From NCBI GenBank assembly GCA_963752325.1, contig CAVVXU010000005.1, positions 1,240,001 to 1,304,000 on the forward strand: a DNA stretch of 64,000 nt, given 5' to 3'. A program made the translations under genes and the position numbers. The stretch is from CAVTJL01 sp963752325 (GTDB lineage Bacteria; Pseudomonadota; Alphaproteobacteria; Geminicoccales; Geminicoccaceae). The notes under the pieces are model-generated. The model did no database searches, was not told the DNA's origin, and saw nothing but the letters and a program-made list of their open reading frames with translations. Positions 37,388 to 46,529 of the stretch are shown one piece after another; position 1 is the stretch's first letter, and each line of letters opens with the position of its first letter.

Positions 37388-37720
37388 ATGCGAACGAAAC
37401 CTCTTGTCCTCGGTGCCACGATGCTGGCGATCGGCGCCCTGCTCGCGCTGGGGCGGCCCGTCACTGCCGCCGATATCGTCTCGATCACCCTGCCGGAGGA
37501 CCACGACAGCTACAAGGACGGCCCCAATCTCGAGCTCGCCCAGGGCTACTGCGGCGCCTGTCACGCGCCGGACTACATCTATATGCAGCCGCCGCTGACC
37601 AAGACGCAGTGGCACGCCGAGGTCACGAAGATGCAGCAGACCTTCCATTGCCCGCTGCCCGACGAGGCCGTCGACGGGCTCGTCGAGTATCTGATGAGCC
37701 AAAACGGCAAAGCCGACTGA
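37388..37720 (+). CDS. sorB: c-type cytochrome, SorB-like
   Basis: This 110-residue protein has a signal peptide ('LVLGATMLAIGALLALG') and one CxxCH heme site ('CGACH') with a later Met that could be the second heme ligand. It matches the small monoheme cytochrome that partners SorA and takes electrons from the molybdenum centre. The ATG at 37388 is close behind the sorA stop (GAGGGAGACG serves as ribosome site). It is the second gene of a two-gene operon. Confidence 0.88.
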   Translation: MRTKPLVLGATMLAIGALLALGRPVTAADIVSITLPEDHDSYKDGPNLELAQGYCGACHAPDYIYMQPPLTKTQWHAEVTKMQQTFHCPLPDEAVDGLVEYLMSQNGKAD

Positions 37721-37751
37721 GCAGCAAGGGCCTCCCGATGGCGCCCGGCCC

Positions 37752-37778
37752 GGAACGGTCCTAGGATCGAGGCGTTCC
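37752..37778 (+). promoter_or_regulatory. EcfG-type general-stress promoter for the SYLF gene
   Basis: GGAAC at 37752-37756, a 16-base spacer and CGTT at 37773-37776 match the sigma-EcfG consensus. The element is a perfect inverted repeat at its ends (GGAACG and CGTTCC), so it also reads as a promoter on the minus strand. On the plus strand transcription would start near 37783, 40 bases before the SYLF-domain ATG at 37823. Confidence 0.7.
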
Positions 37779-37822
37779 GAGCAGGAGAGATCGGTCGTCG
37801 GAACAGAAGGAAGGTCGAGGTC

Positions 37823-38455
37823 ATGTCGCAGTCACGCGTCGATGTTGCCCGGACGGGCGACGAGCGGGAAACGCCCGTCACGGCGAAGGGGTCAGGCGCC
37901 CTGTCGCGCCGCGGGATCCTCGTCATGACGCCCGCTCTTGCGCTCCTCACCCTCGCTGGCGCCGGCACCGCTGAGGCCGCCACGGCGGCGGAGATCGACC
38001 GCGACGCCCGAAACGCGCTCGAGCGCCTCTACAGCTCCACGCCGCCCGCCAAGATCCTCCGCGACAAGGCGAAAGGCATCCTCGTCTTTCCCAGCATCAT
38101 CAAGGGCGGCTTCGTGGTCGGCGGGCAGTACGGCCAGGGTGCCTTGATGGAGGGTGGCAAGACGGTCGCCTACTACAACATCGTCGCGGGCTCGATCGGC
38201 TGGCAGATCGGCGCCCAGTCCTTCAGCCAGGCCTGGTTCTTCATGACCGACGATGCGCTCCACTATCTCGAGAAGAGCCAGGGCTTCGAGGCAGGGGTCG
38301 ACGCCACCGTGGCGGTGGCCGATGTCGGCAAGGGCGGCGATCTCTCGAGCACCACCCTTCAGAGCCCCATCATCGCCTTCGTCTTCGGCCAGTCCGGCCT
38401 GATGGCGGGCCTCTCGCTCCAGGGCTCGAAGGTCACGAAGATCAACCCGAGCTAG
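37823..38455 (+). CDS. SYLF (YSC84) lipid-binding domain protein
   Basis: This 210-residue protein has a Tat-like N-terminus ('LSRRGILVM', then a hydrophobic run and 'AEAAT' cut site) and a SYLF domain: 'RDARNALERLYSSTPPAK', 'KAKGILVFPSIIKGGFVVGGQYGQG', 'VAGSIGWQIGAQSFS' and 'AFVFGQSGLMAGLSLQGSK'. SYLF domains bind phosphoinositides or lipids; bacterial members are periplasmic or outer membrane-associated. An EcfG promoter upstream places it in the general stress response. Confidence 0.9.
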   Translation: MSQSRVDVARTGDERETPVTAKGSGALSRRGILVMTPALALLTLAGAGTAEAATAAEIDRDARNALERLYSSTPPAKILRDKAKGILVFPSIIKGGFVVGGQYGQGALMEGGKTVAYYNIVAGSIGWQIGAQSFSQAWFFMTDDALHYLEKSQGFEAGVDATVAVADVGKGGDLSSTTLQSPIIAFVFGQSGLMAGLSLQGSKVTKINPS

Positions 38456-38477
38456 CGACGCCCGCCGGCAGGCGCCG

Positions 38478-40757
38478 TCAGCCGGTCCCCGCGTCGGGAA
38501 TCAGATAGATCGGCGAGCTCCAGGCGGCGTGGCCGTCCTCCAGGACGACCTTCGCCCAGAGCGCGGTGTCACCCTCCGCATTGCGGCGGATGCGGCGGGT
38601 GATGCGCGCCTGGCGATGCGGGTTGGCATCGGGCAGGCGGAACAGCCGCAGCTGCCGGCCCAGCCCCCCGGCCTTGAGGACCGTGTCCTCCAGGCCGAGA
38701 TCCGCCACGGCCAGCTCGCCGCTCACGTGGGGTGTGGTGAAGCGCAGCACGCCCGCGGACCGCTTCTCCAGCGCCGCCTCGAAGCCGCCGAACCCGCCCG
38801 TCGTTACCCCGGTCCATGCGACCTTGGTGGGCGAGACGAGGTCGCAGCGCTTGTCGAGATTCCAGCGGTTGATCGGCCGCATCGAGACAAAGGTGTTGCC
38901 TTCGAGGGAGGCTTCGCCGTCCCAAAAGCATTGGCGACCGCGCCCCCGATACTCGGCACCCTCCCAAAGAAACCGAACGCGGCTGCCCAGATCTTCCTCG
39001 GTATAGGGACGCCAGACCTCGAGCAGCCGCGGCCCGTCGCGCAGCTCGATGCGCTCGATGGGAGCACCCGCGCTGACCTCGAGGGAAAAATCCACCTCCT
39101 CGGGTCCGCCCATCAGGATGTCGCCCATCAGGGCCTCGCGCACGGCCCCCACGGGGGCGGCACCGGTGGCCGGATCGTCCTCGTAGAGTGCTGCCTCGCC
39201 CGCCAGCGCCACGCGCGCGTCCATGAAGAGGCGCGTGCCCGTGGTGCAGAAATGCTTGCGGCGCTTCAGGGCCTGGAAGATCGCCGGTCGCGACAGCTCG
39301 GGCGCCATGAGGCAGGTGAGCCCGCCGAAGGCGCCGAAGAGGGAAGCACCGGGATGGCTGGCGCCCTGGCGGCCCTTGTGGCCGTCGGAATTGGCGACGA
39401 TGCCGACGCGGCAGCCCGAGCGGAAGGCATCCTCGGCCAGCCACTCGAACGTGCCCCAGTCGGAATGGATCTCGATCTGGCGCTGCAGGAGGCGGTCGTG
39501 GCCGCGGCCGGTGATGTCCGCGTAGCGCCCGCCCACATGCGCCATGACCAGCGCCTCGCGGCCGCGCAGCTTGTCGAAGAGCGCGTCGACCGTGAAGGCG
39601 TCCTCCTTCGCATCGGCGAGGTCACCGACCAGCGCATGGCTGCTGCGGTGGATTTTTTCTCCCTCGTTCAGGAAGAGGACGTTGCGGTCGCCGCCGAGAG
39701 CGGTGTTGCCGCTCCACTCGTAGCCCGGGACAAAGACAAAACGTGCCGGCACGTCGAGCTCCGCCGAGACCGCGTTCAGCTCCGCCCAGAAGTCTTCAGT
39801 GATCTGGAAGTCGTTGCCCTGGTGGCACATCGCGTCGAGGAACGCGCAGTCCCTGGCGAAGGCGGAAAAGCTGCGCAGCGGGTTGGTCCCGATCGTCTCG
39901 CCCGACTGCCCGTGCAGGTCGGCCCACCAATGCAGCAGCCCCACGTTCTCCTCGATGCGCAGCGGGTTGGAGACGCAGAGTTCCTGACCACCGGCGTCGC
40001 TGACGCGCACGACGATCTCGCCCGGCCCGGTGGACCGCAGCCCCTCGACCCGCAGGCCGCGTTGGCCCGGAACGACAGAAACCTCCGCCGGGAGCCCGTC
40101 GATCGGCCCGATGCCCTCAAGCCTCAAGGAGCCCTCGACCCTGCCCGTCGGGTTGCCCCAGGCATCGTCGGCGCGCAGACCAACTGAAAAAACCTGGCCG
40201 ACCGCGCGCAGGGTGGGCAGGACGGCGCGCCAGACCGGCGGGCGGGCCGGCGACGATCTCGATCGCCGGCTGCTCCGGCACCTCGCACCAGTTCAGCGTC
40301 GCGAACGGATCGGCCAGCGTGCGAAACTGAAAGAATCCTCGGCGAAGGTCTGGAGACGGATACCGGGCGAGCCGCCGCTGGTGTCGCCGAAGACGACCGT
40401 GATGGTCTCACCTTCCTTGAGAAAGCCGCGGACCACCTTGACGCGCAGCGCCTTGTCCCAGGGCCGCAGATGCCCCTTCACGTCGAAGGAGAGAGCCAGG
40501 ACGGCACCGTTCGAGGCGCTGGCCGTGACATAGTTCGCCGCCTTGGGATCGCCGAATTGTGGCGTCCCCATGTCCGAGGCGAAGCGAAAGGTGACGAGAA
40601 TCCCGCCCGTGTCGTCAACGCCGAAGCGCCCGGCCGTGTAGGTGAGATGAAAGGTCTCGAAGGCGCCGGCGGTGAAGGCGCCGGTGCGGTCGAGCCGGGC
40701 GGTGCCGATCTCCTCCCGCATATAGTCGGTCAGGCCGACGCGATGCGTCTTTCCCAT
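38478..40757 (-). CDS. PHP-like/DUF3604-type metal-dependent hydrolase, frameshifted
   Basis: Repaired, the protein has about 759 residues from ATG 40757. The N-terminal half ('MGKTHRVGLTDYMREEIG') is a beta-sandwich-like region of about 190 residues. The C-terminal half holds 'GLLHWWADLHGQSGE', 'HQGNDFQITEDFW', 'VMAHVGGRYADI', 'EIHSDWGTFEWL' and 'IVANSDGHKGRQGASHPG', a set of His and Asp groups in the order expected of PHP/DUF3604 hydrolases. Two indels (a missing C near 40327 and an extra C near 40241) break the frame. The substrate is unknown. The 3' end converges on the SYLF gene. Confidence 0.7.
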
Positions 40758-40956
40758 GCCCCCCATCCCAGCCGTTGGGCCGAGGTAACAAGATGGGAAG
40801 CCGACTGGCCAGCACGATCTGGGATGGCTCTTGGGCCTACGGCGCCCTCTGGCGAGCGCAACGCGGCCCGGGCCGGCCACGACGAGGTCCCTCCTGGAAG
40901 CAGAATCATGCTATCATCGCCGACGGAGCATCCCGGGCAAAGAGAAGGCGGTCGTG

Positions 40957-41889
40957 ATGCACAGAGCATGCATGGTGGCCATTCTTGTTCTTCTGGCGGG
41001 CGGTGCCGAGGCCGGGCCGTGCCCGGGCGGCCAGGAGCTGACGAGCTTCAACGACAAGCGGGTTGTTCTTGCCGACGACACGCTCTTTTTCAGGACGAGC
41101 AGCCTCGAGCTCGATCAGGACGGCTCGCCCGGCGCCTATGGCGTTCGCGACCAGGGCACCGAGCTGATCTGCAATGGCCTGGCGCCCCTGGCGCCGCCGG
41201 AGTGCCGCGGCAAGGTCCAGGGAGCATGCTTCGCCGCCTGCCAGTCAGCCTTCGCCGCCTGGTCGCGCGACGGTGCCGAGCCGGCACGGCTCGCCCAATT
41301 CATGTGCTCGGTCGGGCTGGGCGGCGGGAGCTGCTCGAAGCCCGCCGTGCGCCTCCAGGATCCCCCGCGCCAGGACTGGTTTGTCAGCGAGACCTCGGTG
41401 CGACTGTCGCCGCCGCCCGGAACGCCGACCGAAGGATGGATCGGCTCCCAGGCAGCACAGATCGATGCCACGACAGTTCCCTACGTCGTCATTCCCGGCG
41501 GCTTCAGGCGGCTGCCCTGGGATGCGACGCCGGGCGATGCGGGCGTCCTTCTCGATGCAGGCTCGGGCCGAGCCGTGGCGTTCATCGTCGGCGACACGGG
41601 CGGTGCCCTCGACGAGGCGTCGATCGCCGTTCACGCCCAGCTGCACGGCGGCGCGCTTCCGCCCAAGCGCCAGCGCACCAGCGCGCTCGGCGAGACCGTC
41701 CTCAGCTACCGCGAGGGTCTCTCCGGCGACTTCCGCATCGCCATCTTCCGCCACACGTCGCGCCGCCAGGCCCCCAGCTTGACCCTGACTCTGACGCCCG
41801 AGGAGCTCGGCCCCTGGATCGAGGACACGGCACGAGCCAAGCTTCAGGCGATCGGCGGTGCCGAACGCGTGCGCGCCTGCGCCGATTGA
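40957..41889 (+). CDS. Secreted GH75-like (chitosanase family) protein
   Basis: This 310-residue protein starts with a short signal peptide ('MVAILVLLAGGAEAG', with the cut near residue 19). It matches the pattern of GH75 proteins: 'DQDGSPGAYG', then 'VPYVVIP', and 'FIVGDTGGALDEASIAVHAQL', in which the Asp and Glu are the candidate catalytic pair. Three Cys pairs near residues 80-120 could form disulfides. GH75 is mainly known from fungal endochitosanases with a few bacterial relatives. Function here is inferred from motif order only. ATG 40957 has AAGAGAAGG upstream. Confidence 0.55.
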   Translation: MHRACMVAILVLLAGGAEAGPCPGGQELTSFNDKRVVLADDTLFFRTSSLELDQDGSPGAYGVRDQGTELICNGLAPLAPPECRGKVQGACFAACQSAFAAWSRDGAEPARLAQFMCSVGLGGGSCSKPAVRLQDPPRQDWFVSETSVRLSPPPGTPTEGWIGSQAAQIDATTVPYVVIPGGFRRLPWDATPGDAGVLLDAGSGRAVAFIVGDTGGALDEASIAVHAQLHGGALPPKRQRTSALGETVLSYREGLSGDFRIAIFRHTSRRQAPSLTLTLTPEELGPWIEDTARAKLQAIGGAERVRACAD

Positions 41890-42077
41890 GGGACGTGCCG
41901 GCGGAAGCGGCGTGCTCGACCTCTCCCTCGACGCTCATGCTCGGCCGACCGCACGCGCTCGTGAGGGCGTGTTACGGGACACCCCGCCCTCCCCAGGCGT
42001 AAGGATCGGGCGCGCGGCCGGCGGTTCCCCCGGACCTGCCCGCCGGCCGCGCTTCGCCTGACCTGCGGAGACCTGCG

Positions 42078-43184
42078 ATGCCCACACCGCCTCGCCCGCC
42101 GGCGCCCTTGCGTCGGTTTCTCGGCACCGACAAGCCCATCCTGGGCGGCCTCGTCGTCATCGCCCTCGTGGTGGGCGGCACGGCCGCCGCCTTCGCCTAC
42201 ACGGCCGGCTGGCTCAGCCCCGGCCGACTCACGCCTGGAAAGATCGTCGATGCCCTGAGCGAGCGCGGCGGCGATCCGGCCGGCCATCGCCGCAACCATT
42301 CCAAGGGCATCTGCTTCACCGGCCAGTTCGAGGCGAACGGCGCCGGCGCCAGGCTCTCGACGGCGCCGATGCTGGCCTCGGGCAGCTACCCGGTGATCGG
42401 TCGCTTCGCGATCGCAGTGGGCGATCCGAAGGCGCCGGACGCGAGCGCCCGGGTGCGCAGCATGGCGATCCGCATCGTCGCCCCCGACGGCCAGGAGTGG
42501 CGCACCGGCATGAACGACATGCCCGTCTTCGTCGTCCGGACGCCCGAGGAGTTCTACGAGCTCACGCGCGCCACCGACATCGACCCGGCCACCGGCAAGC
42601 CGGACCCGAAGGCGGCGCCGGCGTTCTTCAGCACGCACCCCGACACCCAGCCCTTCCTGGCATGGGCCAAGACGGCACCCTGGACCACGAGCTACGCCGA
42701 CAAGGCCTACAACAGCCTGAACGCATTCTTCTTCGTCGACGCCAACGGGACAAAGCAGGCCGTGCGCTGGTCGATGGAGCCGACGGTCGAGCCCCACACC
42801 GTGCCGCCCGAGCAGCTCGCCTCCATGGGCCCCGACTTCCTCGAGAAGGACCTGAAAGAGCGCCTGGGTCAGGGCCCGCTGCGCTGGCACCTCGTCGTGA
42901 CGCTGGCAGGCGAGGGCGACCCGATCGACAACTCCACCAAGGCCTGGCCCGCCGACCGCGAGCATGTCGATGTCGGCACGCTGGTCGTGCAGAAGGCCCT
43001 GGACGAGGCGGACGGCCCCTGCCGCGACTACAACTATGACCCGCTGATCCTGCCCCGCGGCATCCAGGCCTCGGGCGACCCGATCCTCGCCGCCCGCTCC
43101 TCGGCCTACGCCAACTCCTTCGACCGGCGCACCGCCGAGGCCGGCGACTATCCCCGAGCCCCCGCCGCGGGAGCGCAGCCATGA
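42078..43184 (+). CDS. Catalase-related peroxidase (SrpA-like), membrane-anchored
   Basis: This 368-residue heme protein has an N-terminal transmembrane segment ('ILGGLVVIALVVGGTAAAFAY') and a catalase-core fold: 'HRRNHSKGICFTGQFEANG' with the distal His, 'YPVIGRFAIAVGD', 'DMPVFVVRTPEEFYEL' and 'SSAYANSFDRR', whose Tyr is the proximal heme ligand. It is shorter than true catalases and acts as a peroxidase on organic substrates in relatives. Its stop overlaps the start of the cytochrome b561 gene by ATGA. Confidence 0.88.
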   Translation: MPTPPRPPAPLRRFLGTDKPILGGLVVIALVVGGTAAAFAYTAGWLSPGRLTPGKIVDALSERGGDPAGHRRNHSKGICFTGQFEANGAGARLSTAPMLASGSYPVIGRFAIAVGDPKAPDASARVRSMAIRIVAPDGQEWRTGMNDMPVFVVRTPEEFYELTRATDIDPATGKPDPKAAPAFFSTHPDTQPFLAWAKTAPWTTSYADKAYNSLNAFFFVDANGTKQAVRWSMEPTVEPHTVPPEQLASMGPDFLEKDLKERLGQGPLRWHLVVTLAGEGDPIDNSTKAWPADREHVDVGTLVVQKALDEADGPCRDYNYDPLILPRGIQASGDPILAARSSAYANSFDRRTAEAGDYPRAPAAGAQP

Positions 43185-43738
43185 CCGGCACCCCCGACCG
43201 CTTCTCCACGCTGCAGCGGACGCTGCACTGGCTCATGGCCGCCATGGTCCTGGCGATGCTCTTCATCGGCGTCGGCATGGTCTCGACCGTGGCGCCGCCC
43301 TACGGAACGCTCGTGTCGATCCACAAGCCCCTGGGCATCTCGATCCTGCTGCTCGTCCTCATCCGCCTGGGTGTCAGGCTCTGGAAGGGCGCCCCCGCGC
43401 TGCCCGCCGACCTGCCCGGCTGGCAGGAAAAGGCCGCCAAGGCGTCGCACCTGCTGCTCTATGCGCTCATGATCCTGATGCCGATCATCGGCTGGTCGAT
43501 GCTCTCGGCCGGCGGCTATCCGATCGTGCTCTGGGGCGGGGTCCACCTGCCGCCCATCATGCCCCACAACGACACGCTGCACGCGATCCTGCGCGGCGCC
43601 CACACCTGGCTCGCCTTTTTGTTCTTCTTGACGATCCTCGGGCACCTCGCGGCCGCGCTCTTCCATGGCCTGGTGCGCCGCGACGGCGTTCTTTGGACCA
43701 TGCTGCCCCGTTTTCAGGCGAGGTCGCCCGGGCGCTAG
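43181..43738 (+). CDS. Cytochrome b561 family protein
   Basis: This 185-residue inner-membrane protein has four helices. The four His residues typical of the b561 family are seen: 'TLHWLMAAMVL', 'SIHKPLGIS', 'ASHLLLYALM' and 'GAHTWLAFLFF'. It is a diheme quinol-coupled electron carrier. ATGA overlap with the SrpA-type peroxidase gene suggests that it passes electrons to that periplasmic, membrane-anchored peroxidase, an arrangement seen in other proteobacteria. Confidence 0.9.
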   Translation: MTGTPDRFSTLQRTLHWLMAAMVLAMLFIGVGMVSTVAPPYGTLVSIHKPLGISILLLVLIRLGVRLWKGAPALPADLPGWQEKAAKASHLLLYALMILMPIIGWSMLSAGGYPIVLWGGVHLPPIMPHNDTLHAILRGAHTWLAFLFFLTILGHLAAALFHGLVRRDGVLWTMLPRFQARSPGR

Positions 43739-43746
43739 CCCGCAAT

Positions 43747-43779
43747 GGCACCGGGGGCCGACAGGGGCCTCCCGGTGCC
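43747..43779 (+). terminator. Terminator hairpin after the peroxidase operon
   Basis: GGCACCGGG (43747-43755) pairs with CCCGGTGCC (43771-43779) over nine bases with a 15-base loop, eight bases after the b561 stop codon. There is no T run, but position and stability suggest termination of the two-gene operon. The remaining 280 bases up to the next start show no other clear feature. Confidence 0.5.
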
Positions 43780-44059
43780 AAGAGAACGCGCAATATCGCT
43801 GGAAGATCTGCGGCCTCGACGCCAAGTCCAAGCGGTCCGAATGCTGGCGAAGGCAACCGTAAGGTGAGCACGGGACGGTGCGCCCATGCAACAGTTCGCG
43901 GCAGATAGGAGCAAGATCTTGCATTGATCGTGCGTCGCGGCCCCAACGGGCGCAGATTGGATGACACTGTGCCGGCGCACCGGGCGAAGGACGAGGGTCG
44001 AAGCCTTGTCGCGCCAGGCCGACCGGACACCCTCTCCAATGGCCGCAAGGGATAGAAAC

Positions 44060-44548
44060 ATGAAGAGGATCGCCATCATCGCCGGAGCCGGCCTGCTCCT
44101 CGCCTCGGCACCGGCGTTCGCTGCCGGCGACAGCACGGGCTGCGGTCTCGGCACCACGATCTTCGACGGCCAGACGGGTCTGGCACCGCAGGTCCTGGCC
44201 GTGACGACCAACGGCACCTTCGGCAACCAGACCTTCGGCATCTCCTCCAACACGCTGGGCTGCGAGCGCGACGGCACCGTCAGGCCGGCAAGCAAGGTTG
44301 CCATGTTCATGGGCTCGAACATGAACAAGCTCGCCATGGACATGTCGCGCGGCCAGGGCGAGACCCTGACCACGCTGGCCGACATGATGGGCGTGAAGCC
44401 GGCCGATCGCGAGGCCTTCTACGACCTCGCCCAGGCCAATGTCGGGACCATCTTCCCGAGCACCACGACGACCGCCGGCCAGGCGCTGGCGGCGCTCGAC
44501 CACTCGCTCATCAACGACCCGCAGCTCAGCCGCTACGCGCTGGCCTGA
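44060..44548 (+). CDS. DUF3015 family protein
   Basis: This 162-residue protein begins with a signal peptide ('IAIIAGAGLLLASAPAFAA'). It has 'GCGLGTTIF', then the conserved 'ISSNTLGCERDGT' and the helical 'FMGSNMNKLAMDMSRGQGETL', matching the DUF3015 pattern (two Cys likely disulfide-bonded). The family is periplasmic and of unknown function. It is followed by a DUF4105 gene on the same strand, a pairing common in proteobacteria, so a joint envelope role is likely. ATG 44060 is the first Met with a hydrophobic start. Confidence 0.85.
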   Translation: MKRIAIIAGAGLLLASAPAFAAGDSTGCGLGTTIFDGQTGLAPQVLAVTTNGTFGNQTFGISSNTLGCERDGTVRPASKVAMFMGSNMNKLAMDMSRGQGETLTTLADMMGVKPADREAFYDLAQANVGTIFPSTTTTAGQALAALDHSLINDPQLSRYALA

Positions 44549-44600
44549 TCTCCGGGACCCGCTCGCCTGGGAGGGTCATCCCCGGCGAGCGGCAGGAGGC

Positions 44601-46529
44601 ATGGATCGATCCGCCCTTTGGACGGCGGCTTTTTTTGTCGTGCTCGCGGCTCTGCTCGCGGCTTGGGCCCCTGCAGCGGCGGCCCCCGCTGCGGTGGCCG
44701 AAGCCGACGCGCTGCGCACGCAGGCCCGAGCGCAGCATCTGGCGAGCGACCCCGAATGGCTTGCGCTGCTCCACTATCATGACCGGCCGGGCCCGCTGGC
44801 ACCGCAAAGCCTCATCGACGATCCGGCCTTTTTTCTGGCGCCAAGCGGCGCCTCCGATCCCTCGGCCGAGCTCGACGCTACCCTGGAAGCGTTCGCCGCG
44901 CCGCCCACCGCTACCGACAACGATCCGCGCTGCCTCTGGCCCGCCCGCTGGCGCTGGCTGAGCAGCCGCCTGCCGCTCGCTCCCGGCGGCGACAAGAAAC
45001 CCGTCTGCCCCGCGCTGGACGCCTGGCTCGCGGCCATCGACCCCGGATCGGCGACGCTGGTCTTCCCCGCCGCCTATCTCGACAACCCGTCCTCGATGTT
45101 CGGGCACACCTTCCTGCGCATCGACCCGCCCGGTCGCCAGGGCACCCTGCCGCTCGCCTCCTATGCCGTGAACTACGGGGCCGTGACCGGCGAGGACGTC
45201 GGCGTGCTCTTCGCCGTCCGCGGGCTGGTCGGCAGCTACAAGGGCTATTATTCGATTCAGCCCTATTACGTCCTCGTGCGCAGCTACAGCGATCTCGAGA
45301 GCCGCGACATCTGGGAATACGAGCTGACGCTCGAGCCCGCCGAGGTCGATCTCATGGTGCGCAACGTCTGGGAGCTGCGCGGCCGCGGCTCCGACTATTA
45401 TTTCCTCAAGGAGAACTGCTCCTTCATGCTGCTGTCGCTGCTCGACGTGGCGCGGCCGAGCCTCCATCTCGATGAGGGCTTCGATCTCTACGCCATGCCC
45501 AACGACACGGTCCGCCGCGTGCTTGAGAACAAAAAAATACTGCGCGCCGCCGTCTTCCGCGCCTCGTCGCGCACGCGGATCGACGCCCTGCGTCAGAGCC
45601 TGCCGCCGGCCGAACAGTCCCTGGCGCTCGACCTCGCACGGGGCGTGCGCACCGCCGACGATCCTGTTCTGAGACGCCTCCAGCCCGAGCCTCGGGCGCG
45701 CGTCATCGAGCTCGCCCAGGACTATCTCGAATACCAGCTCGACAGCGGGCACTGGCCGCGCGACGTCGTGGCCCCGCGGGCCTTGGCTCTCATCCAGGCC
45801 CGCGGCCGCATCAAGGACGTGGGCGGACCGCCCGACCCGCCGGCACCGCCGGTGCGCCCCGACCAGGGCCATCTGCCGGCCCGCGCCCTCCCGGCCTTCG
45901 GCATGACCGGCTCCCGCCCTTTCGCCAGCCTCGAGCTCCGGCCGGCCCTGCACGGCTTCCTCGACCCCGCCGCTGGCTACCTCGCCGGCGCCTCGATCGA
46001 GGTCCTGGACGGCGAGCTTCGCTACTACCCCTCGCACGGCCTCTCGCTCGAGCGCTTCGACGCGGTGAGCATCGAATCCCTCACCCCCGTCGACAGCCTC
46101 TTTTTGCCGATCTCCTGGCGGCTCGACGTCGGTGCCGAGCGCTGGCGCGAGCGCGGCGACAGCGGCGGCGAGCTGGTGGGCGGTGCCGGCGGCGGCGCCG
46201 GCTTTGCCATCGCACCCACCCAGGGGCTGCTCATGGCGGCGATGCTCGGCGGCCAGCTCCTGGCCGACCGCGACTGGCCCCACGGCCGCCTCCTCGGCGT
46301 CGGCCCCTCGCTCGATCTCGTCTGGTCGCCCACGGACGCCTGGACCGTGACGCTCGGCAGCGGGCTCCAGGCCATCCTCGGCGACGGCATCGACGGCCGC
46401 TACGCCCTCACCCTCGGCCAGAGCCTCGCGATCGACAAAAACCTGGCCCTCCGCCTCGATGCCGCGGTCAAGAGCGACGGCGGCGACGCCTACACCGAGT
46501 GGCGGGCCGGTCTCGCCTGGTATTTCTGA
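44601..46529 (+). CDS. DUF4105 (Lnb-type periplasmic) domain protein
   Basis: This 642-residue protein has a signal peptide at residues 1-28 and a DUF4105 domain with 'NPSSMFGHTFLRID', in which the His is conserved, 'YAVNYGAVTGED', and 'YYFLKENCSFMLLSLLDVARP' with the conserved Asn-Cys. The C-terminal part ('GGQLLADRDWPHGRLLGVGPSLDL' and following) looks like an outer-membrane-like beta-barrel segment. It may be a thiol-type hydrolase of the cell envelope; relatives include the Lnb periplasmic domain. ATG 44601 follows GGCAGGAGG, and its end overlaps the next gene. Confidence 0.82.
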   Translation: MDRSALWTAAFFVVLAALLAAWAPAAAAPAAVAEADALRTQARAQHLASDPEWLALLHYHDRPGPLAPQSLIDDPAFFLAPSGASDPSAELDATLEAFAAPPTATDNDPRCLWPARWRWLSSRLPLAPGGDKKPVCPALDAWLAAIDPGSATLVFPAAYLDNPSSMFGHTFLRIDPPGRQGTLPLASYAVNYGAVTGEDVGVLFAVRGLVGSYKGYYSIQPYYVLVRSYSDLESRDIWEYELTLEPAEVDLMVRNVWELRGRGSDYYFLKENCSFMLLSLLDVARPSLHLDEGFDLYAMPNDTVRRVLENKKILRAAVFRASSRTRIDALRQSLPPAEQSLALDLARGVRTADDPVLRRLQPEPRARVIELAQDYLEYQLDSGHWPRDVVAPRALALIQARGRIKDVGGPPDPPAPPVRPDQGHLPARALPAFGMTGSRPFASLELRPALHGFLDPAAGYLAGASIEVLDGELRYYPSHGLSLERFDAVSIESLTPVDSLFLPISWRLDVGAERWRERGDSGGELVGGAGGGAGFAIAPTQGLLMAAMLGGQLLADRDWPHGRLLGVGPSLDLVWSPTDAWTVTLGSGLQAILGDGIDGRYALTLGQSLAIDKNLALRLDAAVKSDGGDAYTEWRAGLAWYF

